Shown here one piece after another: positions 12,001 to 17,214 of a stretch of DNA of 37,242 nucleotides. The notes under the pieces are model-generated. The model did not search any database, was not told the origin of the DNA, and saw only the letters and a program-made list of their open reading frames with translations. Position 1 is the stretch's first letter. Each line of letters begins with the position of its first letter. A program made the position numbers and the translations under genes. The stretch is from CAYLNK01 sp964384675 (GTDB taxonomy: Bacteria > Acidobacteriota > Thermoanaerobaculia > UBA5066): assembly GCA_964384675.1 (NCBI GenBank), contig CAYLNK010000026.1, forward strand, positions 1-37,242, read 5' to 3'.

Positions 12001-15000
12001 GGCGATCACTCGTTACGGCGTCGTCCTCACCGCCACCCGGAACGTCACGATCCAGAGGACGGTCTCGCCGAAACCGCAGTCCGTCACCTTCGTTCCATCC
12101 ACGGTGGTGGGAGGCGGGTCGGCTGTCGGGACGGTCACGCTCGACCAGCCCGCACAGGCGGGAGGGCTCGTCGTGGAGCTGGCGAGCGGAAACCCGTCGG
12201 CTGCGCAGGTCCCGCCCACCGTCACCGTGCCGGAAGGCGCGACGTCCGCGGAGTTCAGCGTGACGACCGCTCCGACCGCGATCGCGACGTCGGCGGTCAT
12301 CTCGGCCACGGCCAACGCGGCCACGGCGTCCGGCACGCTCACGATCACCCCCGAGCCGCCGACGACGGGCTCGATCACGGGAGTCGTGCTCGACGGCGGC
12401 AGCGGCATCGGACTGCCAGGCGTCGCCGTCACGGCTGCCGCGGTCGGGACGACCACGGACGCCTCGGGCGCTTACACCCTGCCGGACCTGCCGGTCGGCG
12501 TCCAGACGCTCCAGGCGGTGCGCGACGGCTATGTGACGGCCTGGGGTTCGGTGACGGTAGTCGGCGGCGTCACCACGCCGGCCGCGCCGTTGACCCTGGC
12601 GCCGATCCCGGCTCAGCTCTCGGGTCACGTGATCGATCCGATCGCGGGGACGCCGCTGCCAGGGGTCAAGGTCACGCTCGCCAGGACCGGCCAGAACGTG
12701 ACGACCGACGCGGCCGGCGCGTTCGCCTTCACGAACCAGCCGACGGGCTACGACCTCCTTGCATTCACGCGCGCCGGCTATCGGGCCGCGGCGACCGAGG
12801 AGATCCTGCTCGATCCGGCGGCCCAGCTGGACTTCGGCAACGTCGAGATGATCCCGGTTCCCGCGCAGCCGACGGGCCTCCTGCACGGCACCGTGCGAGA
12901 CGCCGCCGGCAACCCGATTGCCGGAGTGACGGTCACGGCCCTCGGATTGGGCTCGGCGCTGACGGCTGCCAACGGCACCTATCAGATCTCCGGGGCCCCG
13001 ATCGGCGCGTACGTCCTCACGGCGCAAAAGAGCGGTTTCCGCAAGGCGTTCTCCCGCTGGCACGGTCCGGCAGGCAGCTTCGCGACGAACTGGGAGGTCG
13101 CGCAGGACTTCCGGCTCGAGGTCACGGGATCGACGGCTACGCTCTCCATCACCTCGCGCGACTACGTCCTGCGATCCCCGGCACCGAGCGAGGTCCGCCT
13201 CTATGCCGCCAGCGGCGCGTACCTTCTGCAAACCGACCCGTCCGGGTACCGCTCCGTGCCGGGCGTGCCTGCGGGAGCGCTGGCCGGGACCGCGCCCGTG
13301 CCCAGGGTGCTCGCGGCGGGGTCGACCGTCGCGCTGGACGTCGACGGTCCCGGTACGGTGCCCGGTACGTCACCGCGCTACGCCATCGGCGGCCGCGTCT
13401 TCCGGGCCGCGACCGGTGCGCCCGTGGTCGGCGCCACGGTGGCCCTGGCGAACCCGGCCGCGTCGTACTCGACGACGGCCACCTCGGACGCGAACGGCCG
13501 CTGGAGCTTCACGGGCGGACCGGTGGGTCTGTACACGATCTCGGCGACCGCCCCCGGCGGCTTCACCTCCGAGCCGATCCAGTGGCTCCTCAACGACGAC
13601 GGCACGCTCGCTCGAATCGACCTCCTGCTGGACGCCGTGGCGGATCAGGGCACGCTCTCGATCACGCAACCGGCGCCGGGCGCGCTCCTCACGGCGAGCC
13701 CGAGCTCGGTCTCGGTGACCGCGACGCTACCCAAAGCGGGCGACTACATCGTCAACGCCCAGGTCGGGATCCCCGGTTTCGACGTCACGAACCTGACGAT
13801 CAGCTACGGTGCCGACGGCCGCAGCTTCCAGGCGACCTTCACGGCGGACGTCCCGAACGGCCCGGTGACGATCGGCGTGCAGGCGATCACGCGGTACGGG
13901 ACCGTCCTGGCAGCGAGCGTCGACGTCACCCTGCAGACGCCGATCGCGCCCGCGGCCGTCGAGCTCGACCCCTCGAGCGTGGTCGGGGGCCAGACCTCGG
14001 TCGGGATCGTCATCCTCGACCGCCCCGCGCCCGCGGGCGGCCTCCTGGTGAGCCTGGCGAGCAGCAACGTGGCCGCGGCGCAGGTCGCCCCGAGCGTCGT
14101 CGTCCCGGAAGGGGCGAACAGCGCCGACGTCCTGGTGACCACCAGTCCCGCTCCGGAGGCGACCTCCGCCGTGATCACCGCATCGGCGAACGGCGTGTCG
14201 AGATCCGCCACGCTCACGATCACGGCGTCGACGACGGGCTCGATCTCCGGCCTCGTGCTGGACGGCGGAAGCGGCATCGGCCTCCCCGGCGTCGTCGTCA
14301 CGGCGGCCGCGATCCAGGCCGTCACGGACGGCTCGGGCGCCTACACGCTCCCGGACGTGCCGGTCGGCGTCCACACCCTCACAGCCACACGTGAGGCCTA
14401 CGCAGCCGGCAGCGGCTCGGTAACCGTGAGCGGCGGCCTCACCACGGCGTCGGGTCCGCTGACGCTCGTACCGAACCCGGCCGGGATCTCGGGGAACGTG
14501 CTCGACCCGATCGCCAACGTCCCATTGGCCGGTGTCACGGTGACGCTGGCGCGCACGGGCGAGACGACGACCACGGACGGCGCGGGCCACTTCGTCTTCA
14601 GCGGCCTGTCCGCCGGCTTCGATCAGGTCGCTTTCACCAAGGCCGGATACAACGCCACCGCCTCGACCGAGATCGCCCTCGCGCCCGGCGACGGCATCGT
14701 GCTGGATCGCGTCGAGATGATCCCGGTCGGCGACTTCCCGGGCATCGCACATGGCACGGTGCGCGATGCCGGGGGCAACCCGGTCGCGGGCGCAACCGTC
14801 GAGCTGGTGGGTGCGGGCTCTGCCCAGACGGCCGCCGACGGCTCCTACGAGATCCCGGCGACGATCGGCGCTCACATCCTCACCGCCGGAAAAGCCGGGT
14901 ACCGAAAGGTGTTCTCCCGCCTTCACGGTTCCGCCGGATACTTCGGCACTCCCTGGCAGGTCGTCCAGGACTTCGTCCTGCCTGCCGTCGGCGCCACGGG

Positions 15001-17212
15001 ATCCCTGACCGTGACGTCGCACGACCTCGTCACGCGCGCCGCGTCGGTGGGGGAGATCCGCCTCAGTACTCCGTTCGCGTCCTACCTCGTGCGGACGGAT
15101 CCCGCCGGAGCCCGCACCGTAGGGTCGATCCCGGCAGGAGCCGTGGTTGGCGACAACGTGCCGTTCGTCCTCGGGACCGGTGCCACGCGGACCGTCGAGC
15201 TGAACGCGGGCGCGACGCCGCCCGCCTCGCCTCCCCGGTGGGCCGCGGGCGGCCAGGTGATCCGCGAGACGACCGGCGAGAGGATCGTGGGCGCCACGAT
15301 CACGCTGACCAACAGCGCCGCCTCTTTCACGACGACCGTCACGTCGGACGCGAACGGCCGCTGGAGCTTCGGGGGCGGTCCGGTGGGCTCGTATTCCGTC
15401 GCCGCCGCGGCCCCGGGAGGGCTCGCGTTGCCCGACGCCTTGCCCTTCGACGCGGCAGACGACGGCGGGGTCGCCGAGGTGTCCCTCTTCCTGCGTACAC
15501 CGGTCGACGACGGCTCGCTGGCGATCAGCACACCCGTCGAGGGGGCGGTTCTCACCGACGACCTGACGAGCCTCGTGCTGACCGCTTCTCTCCCGCGAGC
15601 TGACGACTACATCCTCAACGCCATCGTCAGCCTTTCGACGAGCGATGCCACGAACCTCGTGCCCGTCTACACGCTGGACGGCCGCCACGTCGCGATGTCG
15701 TTCGGCTCGTCCTGTCCCAACGGGCCGCTGACGATCGGTGTCGAGGCGATCACCCGCTACGGAGTCGTCCTGACGGCGACCCGGAACGTGACGGTCCAGA
15801 AGGCGACTGGGCCGCATTCGCACCCTTCGCCCGCCCTGGATCGGTGGGTATCGGGTGGATCGGCTCACGGGTCATTCACCCGGCACGTTCCGTCGGGACT
15901 GGACGTGGCCACGTCGCGCACCGGCGCCGGTCCGCTCGCGCCCAGCGTGCCGACGAGCTACACCATGCCTCTCGGCTGGACGAGCGCCGACGGCCCGCCT
16001 GGCATGGACCTCACGAGAGTCGCGTTGTCCGTCGGGAGCGTCCCGGGCTCGTATCGACTGGCGATCGCGCCGGAGGCAATCGTCGAGCGCGATGCCGCGC
16101 GGTCGGTTCTGCTGACGGACGGTCGTGAGGTCGTCGAGGCGCCGTGGAGCCCACGGGAAGGGGCTGTCCTGCTGTGGCCGGGAACGCCAGGACAGCGGCT
16201 CCAGGTCGTGGTCCGCTCCGCTTCGGCGGACCTTGCCACGGAGATCCTGGCTCCGCTTCCGAACGGCGACTGGCCCGGCGCGGCGTTCCCTCCAGCCAGC
16301 GGGGAGACGGTCCGCTTGACGGCCCGATCCGAGCGATTCGTCGTCGTCGCGGACCGCTCGACCGTCGTTTACGACCGTGAGACGGCAAGACCGCTCACAC
16401 GGATCCCCGCAAGACCCGACCGGATCCCCGTGGCCGTCGCGGTGGCAGGAGATGACGTGGCGATCGCCTGGCCCACGGAGGTCCTCTTCTTCTCCCCGCG
16501 TGCCGAGGGGGCATTCCGCTGGCGGGTGGACTTCGCCATCGGGGATCGAGTCCTGGCTCTCGCGGCTCGTCAGGACCGGGTCCAGGCCGTCGTCAGGCGA
16601 GGGACCGTCGTCCGTCTCGTTTCGTTGGATGCCCGCACACGGACGGTGTCCGACCTCGTCGACCTCGGGTCGATCCAGGCGAGCGAGAGCTGTCATCTCT
16701 TCGTCGATCACGGCCGCACGATGGTCGCCTTCGGTTCCCGGGGCGGCGCGCGGGCGAGGTCGATCGTCAGCGGGCCGGGAGCCAGGCTCGTCCCGGGCGC
16801 GGAGATCCTCATCCGCGTTGCGGATCTGCGAGCGCTTCACCTGACCGACCGAGGGCTCGTCCTGGTCGGAGGCCAGGAGGTCGTTCTCTGGTCGGGAGGC
16901 CCGACTCCGGGATCGATCGAGCGATTCACGGTGGGCGCGGGCCTCCTCGACGCTTCCCTCCGGGGTGGAACGCTCGCCGTCGCCCAGGCCGGCGCGATCG
17001 TGCTGTACGGGCTCGGCGCCGGAAGGGCGCCCCTGGAGGTGTGCCGTCTCGGGGGTTCGTCCCAGCGGTCGATCTCTCTCGACGAGGGGCTGGTGACATT
17101 CTCGAGTGGTTTCAACGCGGCAGTGGCCATCGACGTCGACGCGGCCTGCGCCGCCGCGAGGTCGGACGGCTTCACGCTCGTCCAGAATGGCCGGGGCGAC
17201 AGGACCGAATGA
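2..17212 (+). CDS. Giant multidomain repeat adhesin-like protein (5' end outside window)
   Basis: The frame is open from base 2 to a TGA at 17210-17212, giving 5,736 visible codons; the true start and any signal peptide lie upstream. A GTG at 35 is an internal codon within a glycine-rich repeat, not a start. Domains in order are: divergent Gly-rich module (20-410); Ig-like domains (about 895-1830); two tandem Gly-rich modules (1868-4020); Ig-like (4060-4350); four beta-helix-like modules (4400-7170); FlgD-type Ig domain (7214-7495); two Ig-like domains (7500-8090); four carboxypeptidase-regulatory-like/Ig super-units (8097-15810); and a propeller-like C-terminus. I see no enzyme motif, LPXTG sorting signal or outer-membrane beta-barrel. 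Known proteins of this build are extracellular or surface adhesins, and that role is inferred here. Its stop overlaps the next gene, so it is probably co-translated with the small secreted protein and the giant RHS protein. A structural matrix protein is an alternative. Confidence 0.92.
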   Translation, partial: NGSVAGGAGGGVVRVQGTATVRLHGEIDVDGESRSNDLLGGGAGGAVRIVAQRIDGTGRVHANGGSSSSPAQTGAGGGGRIAISTVEPTTGPLTIGLESVGGWNGPVPATATAIGGAGTIWVERRDGAGNPTDAGSLSVANRSGKPASTTPIPALSGLSNGAVADATITLADSAAGKLTVDAPLVRGAVEGETLVAFLDDPLPANQRTWLLPVTLQTRLTASTVQLSVPGSATALGEIQAALTAGKTVTAHARSAFASVTLAGATRLVLDDDLTVGANLNDRVSVTADAESRLLLRAEQPQLTLTSTPPAGSVGQGTTLSVTWSGADFLGFSKVETTWSLVGVTNTTTYSNEPTVVTHGATPVLLPLSPTQPAGPVTYKVKLTDRAGRTREVTQAWTVVADTTAPVVSPIQLSPVPGPNDTYTGGDAVTITGTATDNIALAQITLTVDGVTTTSTTSPISRVWTAPPVSADTTYEIVVTATDLAGNAAVPSRRTVTVKPLDNPNAPTVTISCPLSGNTYFPSGYGGFTISVVATDDVGVSRVEFFADGATDPFSVKSPASGTQTPFSVTSDPTSLPTATSDTVVRYRVRAWDASNNFRDASVDVHVIPATVLTSTPSASDAVTTYFVAGGTTLTIDTPRTLGGLLVLPGATLTHSPGMKLELTIAGTLVVDCGGVIDTTGKGYAAGVSYPGVVVPGFASSGGSHVGQGGFDPLAHLAIGETFGSVYRPNEAGGGGAPSSPGAGGGVVHLATAAMQVWGAVRANGTGDYYGVGAGGSIWIEASSIDGDGTIEAGGSTATVGQYGSDGGGGAIGVSYDNAGGTVLSKLSTLGGKGINQRYGGPGSIYLKGPGAAYGTLRISNGSTVGAAPTILPSLGAGTAGGQTAGAVLATGLPVVHGFFVGHWVEVKDADGALKGTWRIGSIAGSNVTLAPNDAETIALAPGDRWQGVYRFDSIELGGDRVVSADPIRLGPAGVAQLVGPSIPGKYLELAYPLEVPLTSVSGNVSASSISATDLTVKSGSVLTHPATPPGGLAQSLTLNVGGTLTVEATAAIDVSGRGYVAGYAYPGVVVPGSGGSHMGQGGINTGPLGETFGSVTRPGEAGGGGSVGAPGAGGGVLKVTANVMNVAGAIRANGTGPYYGVGAGGSVWISTTTLNGNGSIEANGAVMTQGTTGSDGGGGAVSVDYVNGSGSILSTLKAVGGRGITARYGGAGTVYTRGPLSSLGDLTIDNAGTAGQKTVLPFLGAGTAAAGSGGSVLVTGLSAIQPYFAGHWIEVRRGATLVGTWQIGTEADAINGGSVRLVANVESGVPDVREGDAWQGVYRFDHATISGGAALTSRDPILAPGIGRPSGTADLAPGQPSPAIAGTSVSVLVNASDTNASLSRVILHATGPVVAGSVTQTVSVSGASAAIPLQIGLGPSAPGAVVSFWAEIYNATGVYAVTPTTTVNLTGSTVGGAISSDMTWTRAASPWVVTSNVSVNAGVTLTVEDGVTVLFAAGTQLSVLGKLTAVGTPSSQILFTSSSATPAPGVWRNITFQPGSSPASQIAYATVSYGGGTDFGAIVAAGGAPLFDHVTVSSSSSNGFNVTGGTATIRNSVASGNAATGIGIWGPGTTALVSDSTSTSNGDRGLNAVNFSSASVTNLTLTDNVGFAMGIDANARLTAISGVTASGNGGGPKDAIAIDPGTISIGNQQLRAAGLPWRLSASGTLTVGATGVLTIDPGVTLQFPGNGKLTVLGKLLAVGTPANQILFTSSATTPSPGSWKNINFQSGSSSASQIAYATVSYGGFVELSDLGSILTAGGAPSFDHVTVSHSVSEGFSVSGGTATLRDCVASGNGGNGVTVFGSGTTAVISDSTLTGNGGRGLRVLDSSSASVTNLVSTNNGDFAIEVGANGRLSSISGVIASGNGGGAKDVIGIAAGTISISNQVLHAAGVPWRAGSSLTVGATGVLTIDPGVTLQFPSFGQLSVSGRLSAVGTPASPILFTSSAASPVPGAWSGILLNTGSSTASQIAHATVSFAGSGSDSAAIVVASGSPTFDHVTVTGSSTNGFNLRGTPASSSATLQSCTSTGNAFSGLWVSSATATLIDSTFSSNAQKGIVVSNTSKASLTNVTITNNGDYAIAMDASAELSTLSDVSASGNGAGTKDVIGLNAGTVGTTTAWHAGLPYLVTAPNTTLTVPADGTLTIDPGVTVKFPAGARFNVSGKLLAVGTPASPILFTSSAAAPTPGIWKSISFQPGATAGSQIAYATVSYGGAVSDGGNIVVRAGSPTFDHVVSTGSLTNGFDIQSGPTLLSFCSASFNATAGVTVSSAAGNATLVSSTLTANGARGLNVLTGGHASVTNCSFSGNAAGGIGDDDAANAVPASLNDWASPSGPSGTGPGTGQSVQAGVAYEPWLVAATNPEYQITSASQPAPFNPAAGESADWSVAATSPGTWRLRILDASSNVIRTVVASGASTTLTWDGKDEGAVVQPAATYGYTLDVISDGGIAATRATGRVVTSTPITASLSSASVAPAAVTGGAAATGTVTLTEGAPAGGAIVALTSSSLAAAVPATVTVAAGQTSATFPVTTIPVNPASTIATLTATYAAVTRTANLTVNAADLASVSLSPTTVGSGATSIGTVTLTAPAGPAGANVSLTSSASAVATVPASAFVPPGQSSATFVATAQSVSAPSSATLTAAYSGATTVGKSAILNVTPTVGSITGSVTDAQGSGAGVSGVTVSVTGAIPAIATSTAIGGTFTLASVPAGTVTLTAAHADYVTATTGSLTVTPGQTTIAGTLSLNRTTVTLSGVVRENGPGTPIGGVAVTVQGQPGRVATSDASGAYSIPGVTWGSLSVAFAKPGFASRTLTLAVSAGASPVLDADLDRVASSITGYVRDATNGLGLAGALVALSDDAATSAVTDWSGAYSLANVPIGPHTLAVSRPSFTNATSPSVTAVEGTVGAPDVALTPIPAQLAGHVVDPIAGTPLPGVTVTLARTGQNVTTDAAGAFSFTGVPTGYELLSFTRAGYRAGASNEVRLDPAAVLDFGNVEMIPVPAQPTGLLHGFVRDAAGNPLPGVTVTALGLTSAQTAVDGHYEIANAPIGAYVLTAEKAGFAKAFSRWHGPAATFATNWEVVQDFRLEATGSTATLDVTSRDFVLRTPAPGDVRVYAANSAYLVATDPSGRRTVPGVPAGALIGTAPVPTPLGAGATVPLDLDAGGTVPTSSPRYAAGGRVFREATAGPVAGATVTLTNAAAAYTTTATTDANGRWSFSGGPAGLYTISAAAPGGLASAPILWLLGDDGTLARIDFQLDSVADRGTLEITEPAQGALLTTAPGSVSVAATLPKAGDYIVNADVGFSNASVAGVVVTYGADGRSFQIDFSATPPTGPTRIDVQATTRYGAILSAHVDVTLQAAAPASVNLSPATVAGGEPSGGVVGLNLPAPAGGLVVSLSSSSPVAAQVPATVTVPGGATSAGFTVTTSQAPVATSVVISATANAVTASATLTITPSASTTGSINGVVFDGGSGIGLPGVVVSVGPIQASTNGSGAYALTGVPAGLQTLTASRVSYAAGVGTVTVSGGSTTVASALTLVPDPAQISGNVIDPIVNAPVSGLTVTLARTGQTVTTDGAGHFAFTNLAPGFELLAFSKAGYRASASTEVELAPGANVVFDRVEVFPGGNLAGTLHGTVRDAGGNPIAGATVTALGLGSVQTAADGTYQLPGAPAASYVLTAEKSGYRKAYSGWHGPGGPLGTPWQVLQDFVLPAASATGSLTITSHDLITRAASVAEVRLSAPLASYLVWTDPAGTRSIASVPSGKVVGDYVPFQLGTGASRTIELTAGATPPTASPRWAVGGQVVRETTGQRIVGATVTLTNTAASFTTTVLSDANGRWSYAGGPVGPYSVTATAPGGLGLPDPWAFVAADDGGVAEETLFLRNAADDGTLTVLTPAEGAVLTQDLSTVTFTATLPRPDDYILSAVVHLSSQEPTDLVPAYALNGRGVTIGFTSHSPDGPVAIGIEAITRYGVVLTATRNVTIQRTVSPKPQSVTFVPSTVVGGGSAVGTVTLDQPAQAGGLVVELASGNPSAAQVPPTVTVPEGATSAEFSVTTAPTAIATSAVISATANAATASGTLTITPEPPTTGSITGVVLDGGSGIGLPGVAVTAAAVGTTTDASGAYTLPDLPVGVQTLQAVRDGYVTAWGSVTVVGGVTTPAAPLTLAPIPAQLSGHVIDPIAGTPLPGVKVTLARTGQNVTTDAAGAFAFTNQPTGYDLLAFTRAGYRAAATEEILLDPAAQLDFGNVEMIPVPAQPTGLLHGTVRDAAGNPIAGVTVTALGLGSALTAANGTYQISGAPIGAYVLTAQKSGFRKAFSRWHGPAGSFATNWEVAQDFRLEVTGSTATLSITSRDYVLRSPAPSEVRLYAASGAYLLQTDPSGYRSVPGVPAGALAGTAPVPRVLAAGSTVALDVDGPGTVPGTSPRYAIGGRVFRAATGAPVVGATVALANPAASYSTTATSDANGRWSFTGGPVGLYTISATAPGGFTSEPIQWLLNDDGTLARIDLLLDAVADQGTLSITQPAPGALLTASPSSVSVTATLPKAGDYIVNAQVGIPGFDVTNLTISYGADGRSFQATFTADVPNGPVTIGVQAITRYGTVLAASVDVTLQTPIAPAAVELDPSSVVGGQTSVGIVILDRPAPAGGLLVSLASSNVAAAQVAPSVVVPEGANSADVLVTTSPAPEATSAVITASANGVSRSATLTITASTTGSISGLVLDGGSGIGLPGVVVTAAAIQAVTDGSGAYTLPDVPVGVHTLTATREAYAAGSGSVTVSGGLTTASGPLTLVPNPAGISGNVLDPIANVPLAGVTVTLARTGETTTTDGAGHFVFSGLSAGFDQVAFTKAGYNATASTEIALAPGDGIVLDRVEMIPVGDFPGIAHGTVRDAGGNPVAGATVELVGAGSAQTAADGSYEIPATIGAHILTAGKAGYRKVFSRLHGSAGYFGTPWQVVQDFVLPAVGATGSLTVTSHDLVTRAASVGEIRLSTPFASYLVRTDPAGARTVGSIPAGAVVGDNVPFVLGTGATRTVELNAGATPPASPPRWAAGGQVIRETTGERIVGATITLTNSAASFTTTVTSDANGRWSFGGGPVGSYSVAAAAPGGLALPDALPFDAADDGGVAEVSLFLRTPVDDGSLAISTPVEGAVLTDDLTSLVLTASLPRADDYILNAIVSLSTSDATNLVPVYTLDGRHVAMSFGSSCPNGPLTIGVEAITRYGVVLTATRNVTVQKATGPHSHPSPALDRWVSGGSAHGSFTRHVPSGLDVATSRTGAGPLAPSVPTSYTMPLGWTSADGPPGMDLTRVALSVGSVPGSYRLAIAPEAIVERDAARSVLLTDGREVVEAPWSPREGAVLLWPGTPGQRLQVVVRSASADLATEILAPLPNGDWPGAAFPPASGETVRLTARSERFVVVADRSTVVYDRETARPLTRIPARPDRIPVAVAVAGDDVAIAWPTEVLFFSPRAEGAFRWRVDFAIGDRVLALAARQDRVQAVVRRGTVVRLVSLDARTRTVSDLVDLGSIQASESCHLFVDHGRTMVAFGSRGGARARSIVSGPGARLVPGAEILIRVADLRALHLTDRGLVLVGGQEVVLWSGGPTPGSIERFTVGAGLLDASLRGGTLAVAQAGAIVLYGLGAGRAPLEVCRLGGSSQRSISLDEGLVTFSSGFNAAVAIDVDAACAAARSDGFTLVQNGRGDRTE
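20..410 (+). repeat. Divergent glycine-rich module, truncated by window start
   Basis: The translation has the order GAGGG, GGGAGG, GTGRVHANGG, GAGGGGRIAI, GGAGTIWVE. It matches, block for block, the two better-preserved modules at 1868-4020 (GAGGGVV, GVGAGGSIWIEA, GTIEAGG, GGGGAIGV, GGPGSIYL). It is therefore a third, more diverged copy whose front half is upstream of the window. Such Gly-rich strands probably stack as a beta-solenoid; the fold is inference. Confidence 0.7.
1868..4020 (+). repeat. Two tandem glycine-rich beta-solenoid-like modules
   Basis: Two consecutive modules share a fixed block order: TLTV-type strand, GYxAGxxYPGVVVPG, GGSHxGQGG, GETFGSV.RP.EAGGGG, PGAGGGV, GAxRANGTGxYYGVGAGGS, GSDGGGGA, RYGGxGxxY, LPxLGAGTA, GHWxEV, GxWQGVYRFD. 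The Gly-Tyr anchor recurs at 2045 and 3173, an offset of 1,128 nt (376 aa). Conservation is strong enough to show a tandem duplication within the gene. Each copy ends in a short non-glycine segment around GHWxEV and WQGVYRFD, which may be a capping or barrel-like insert. I do not recognise a named family for the whole module. Confidence 0.85.
4400..7170 (+). repeat. Four tandem right-handed beta-helix-like modules
   Basis: The anchor LTIDPGVTLQF (first copy LTVEDGVTVLF) recurs at 4463, 5159, 5858 and 6560, giving periods of 696, 699 and 702 nt. Each module then runs GKLxAVGTPxxxILFTSS, PGxWxxIxFQ.GS, ASQIAYATVSYGG, FDHVTV, SxxGFxxxGGTATxxxC, ATLxxSTxxxNGxRGLxV, SxASVTNxTxTxN, and xSxVxASGNG. 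The Asn- and Ser-rich short turns are typical of right-handed parallel beta-helix repeats as in pectate-lyase-like or PbH1 proteins. No polysaccharide-lyase catalytic residues can be assigned, so a structural or glycan-binding role is more likely. The fourth copy is shorter and passes into a linker ending at the FlgD-type Ig domain. Confidence 0.85.
8097..15810 (+). repeat. Four giant super-units of carboxypeptidase-regulatory-like and Ig-like domains, A-B-A-B order
   Basis: Each unit contains three carboxypeptidase-regulatory-like domains (signature TTDAxGxFxFxxxPxGxxLLxF), a roughly 100-residue unnamed module opening with TSRD or TSHD, and another regulatory-like domain containing SDANGRWSFxGGP. 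An Ig-like domain with LPKAGDYI or LPRPDDYI follows, then a second Ig-like domain. Matching anchors (PAQL, PAQI, PAQL, PAGI) lie at 8861, 10733, 12611 and 14480, spaced 1872, 1878 and 1869 nt. Unit 1 has two extra regulatory-like domains in front, and unit 4 lacks the final Ig-like domain. Units 1 and 3 share private features (DPIAGTPLPGV, FATNWEV, TSRD), as do units 2 and 4 (DGAGHF, GTPWQV, TSHDL). The likely role is a long rigid stalk. Confidence 0.9.
15811..17209 (+). other. Propeller-like C-terminal region of the giant adhesin
   Basis: After the last Ig-like domain (ending ATRNVTVQ) the repeats stop, and about 465 residues of different character follow. The second half alternates short beta strands with turns (RFVVVADRSTVVYD, DDVAIAWPTEVLFF, DRVQAVVRRGTVVRLV, RTMVAFGS, RGLVLVGGQEVVLW, GTLAVAQAGAIVLYGL). 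This resembles blades of a beta-propeller, a fold used for ligand or partner binding. No catalytic motif, anchor or translocator domain is visible. Placement at the end of a long stalk would suit a binding tip; that is inference. Confidence 0.5.
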
Positions 17213-17214
17213 TG
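17197..17214 (+). promoter_or_regulatory. Gene junction with ATGA stop/start overlap and AGGA-type ribosome site
   Basis: The adhesin stop TGA (17210-17212) overlaps the ATG at 17209-17211, and a second in-frame ATG follows at 17212. AGGA lies at 17201-17204, four bases before the first ATG, which makes it a short-spaced but plausible ribosome site. The layout predicts coupled re-initiation after the adhesin stop, with no separate promoter. Confidence 0.7.

Noticed and set aside
1964..13231. A minus-strand open frame of 3,755 codons opposite the adhesin
   Set aside because: It is in codon phase with the sense gene, so it only requires that the gene avoids TTA, CTA and TCA codons, which a very GC-rich genome does. 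Its translation is Arg/Gly/Asp-rich noise with no domains. The same explains the long minus-strand frames at 18117-22370 and 22428-27800.
17041..17208. Upstream start for the small secreted protein
   Set aside because: It would add 56 Arg-rich residues inside the adhesin reading frame and bury the signal peptide. The ATG at 17209 overlaps the upstream stop and directly precedes the signal peptide.
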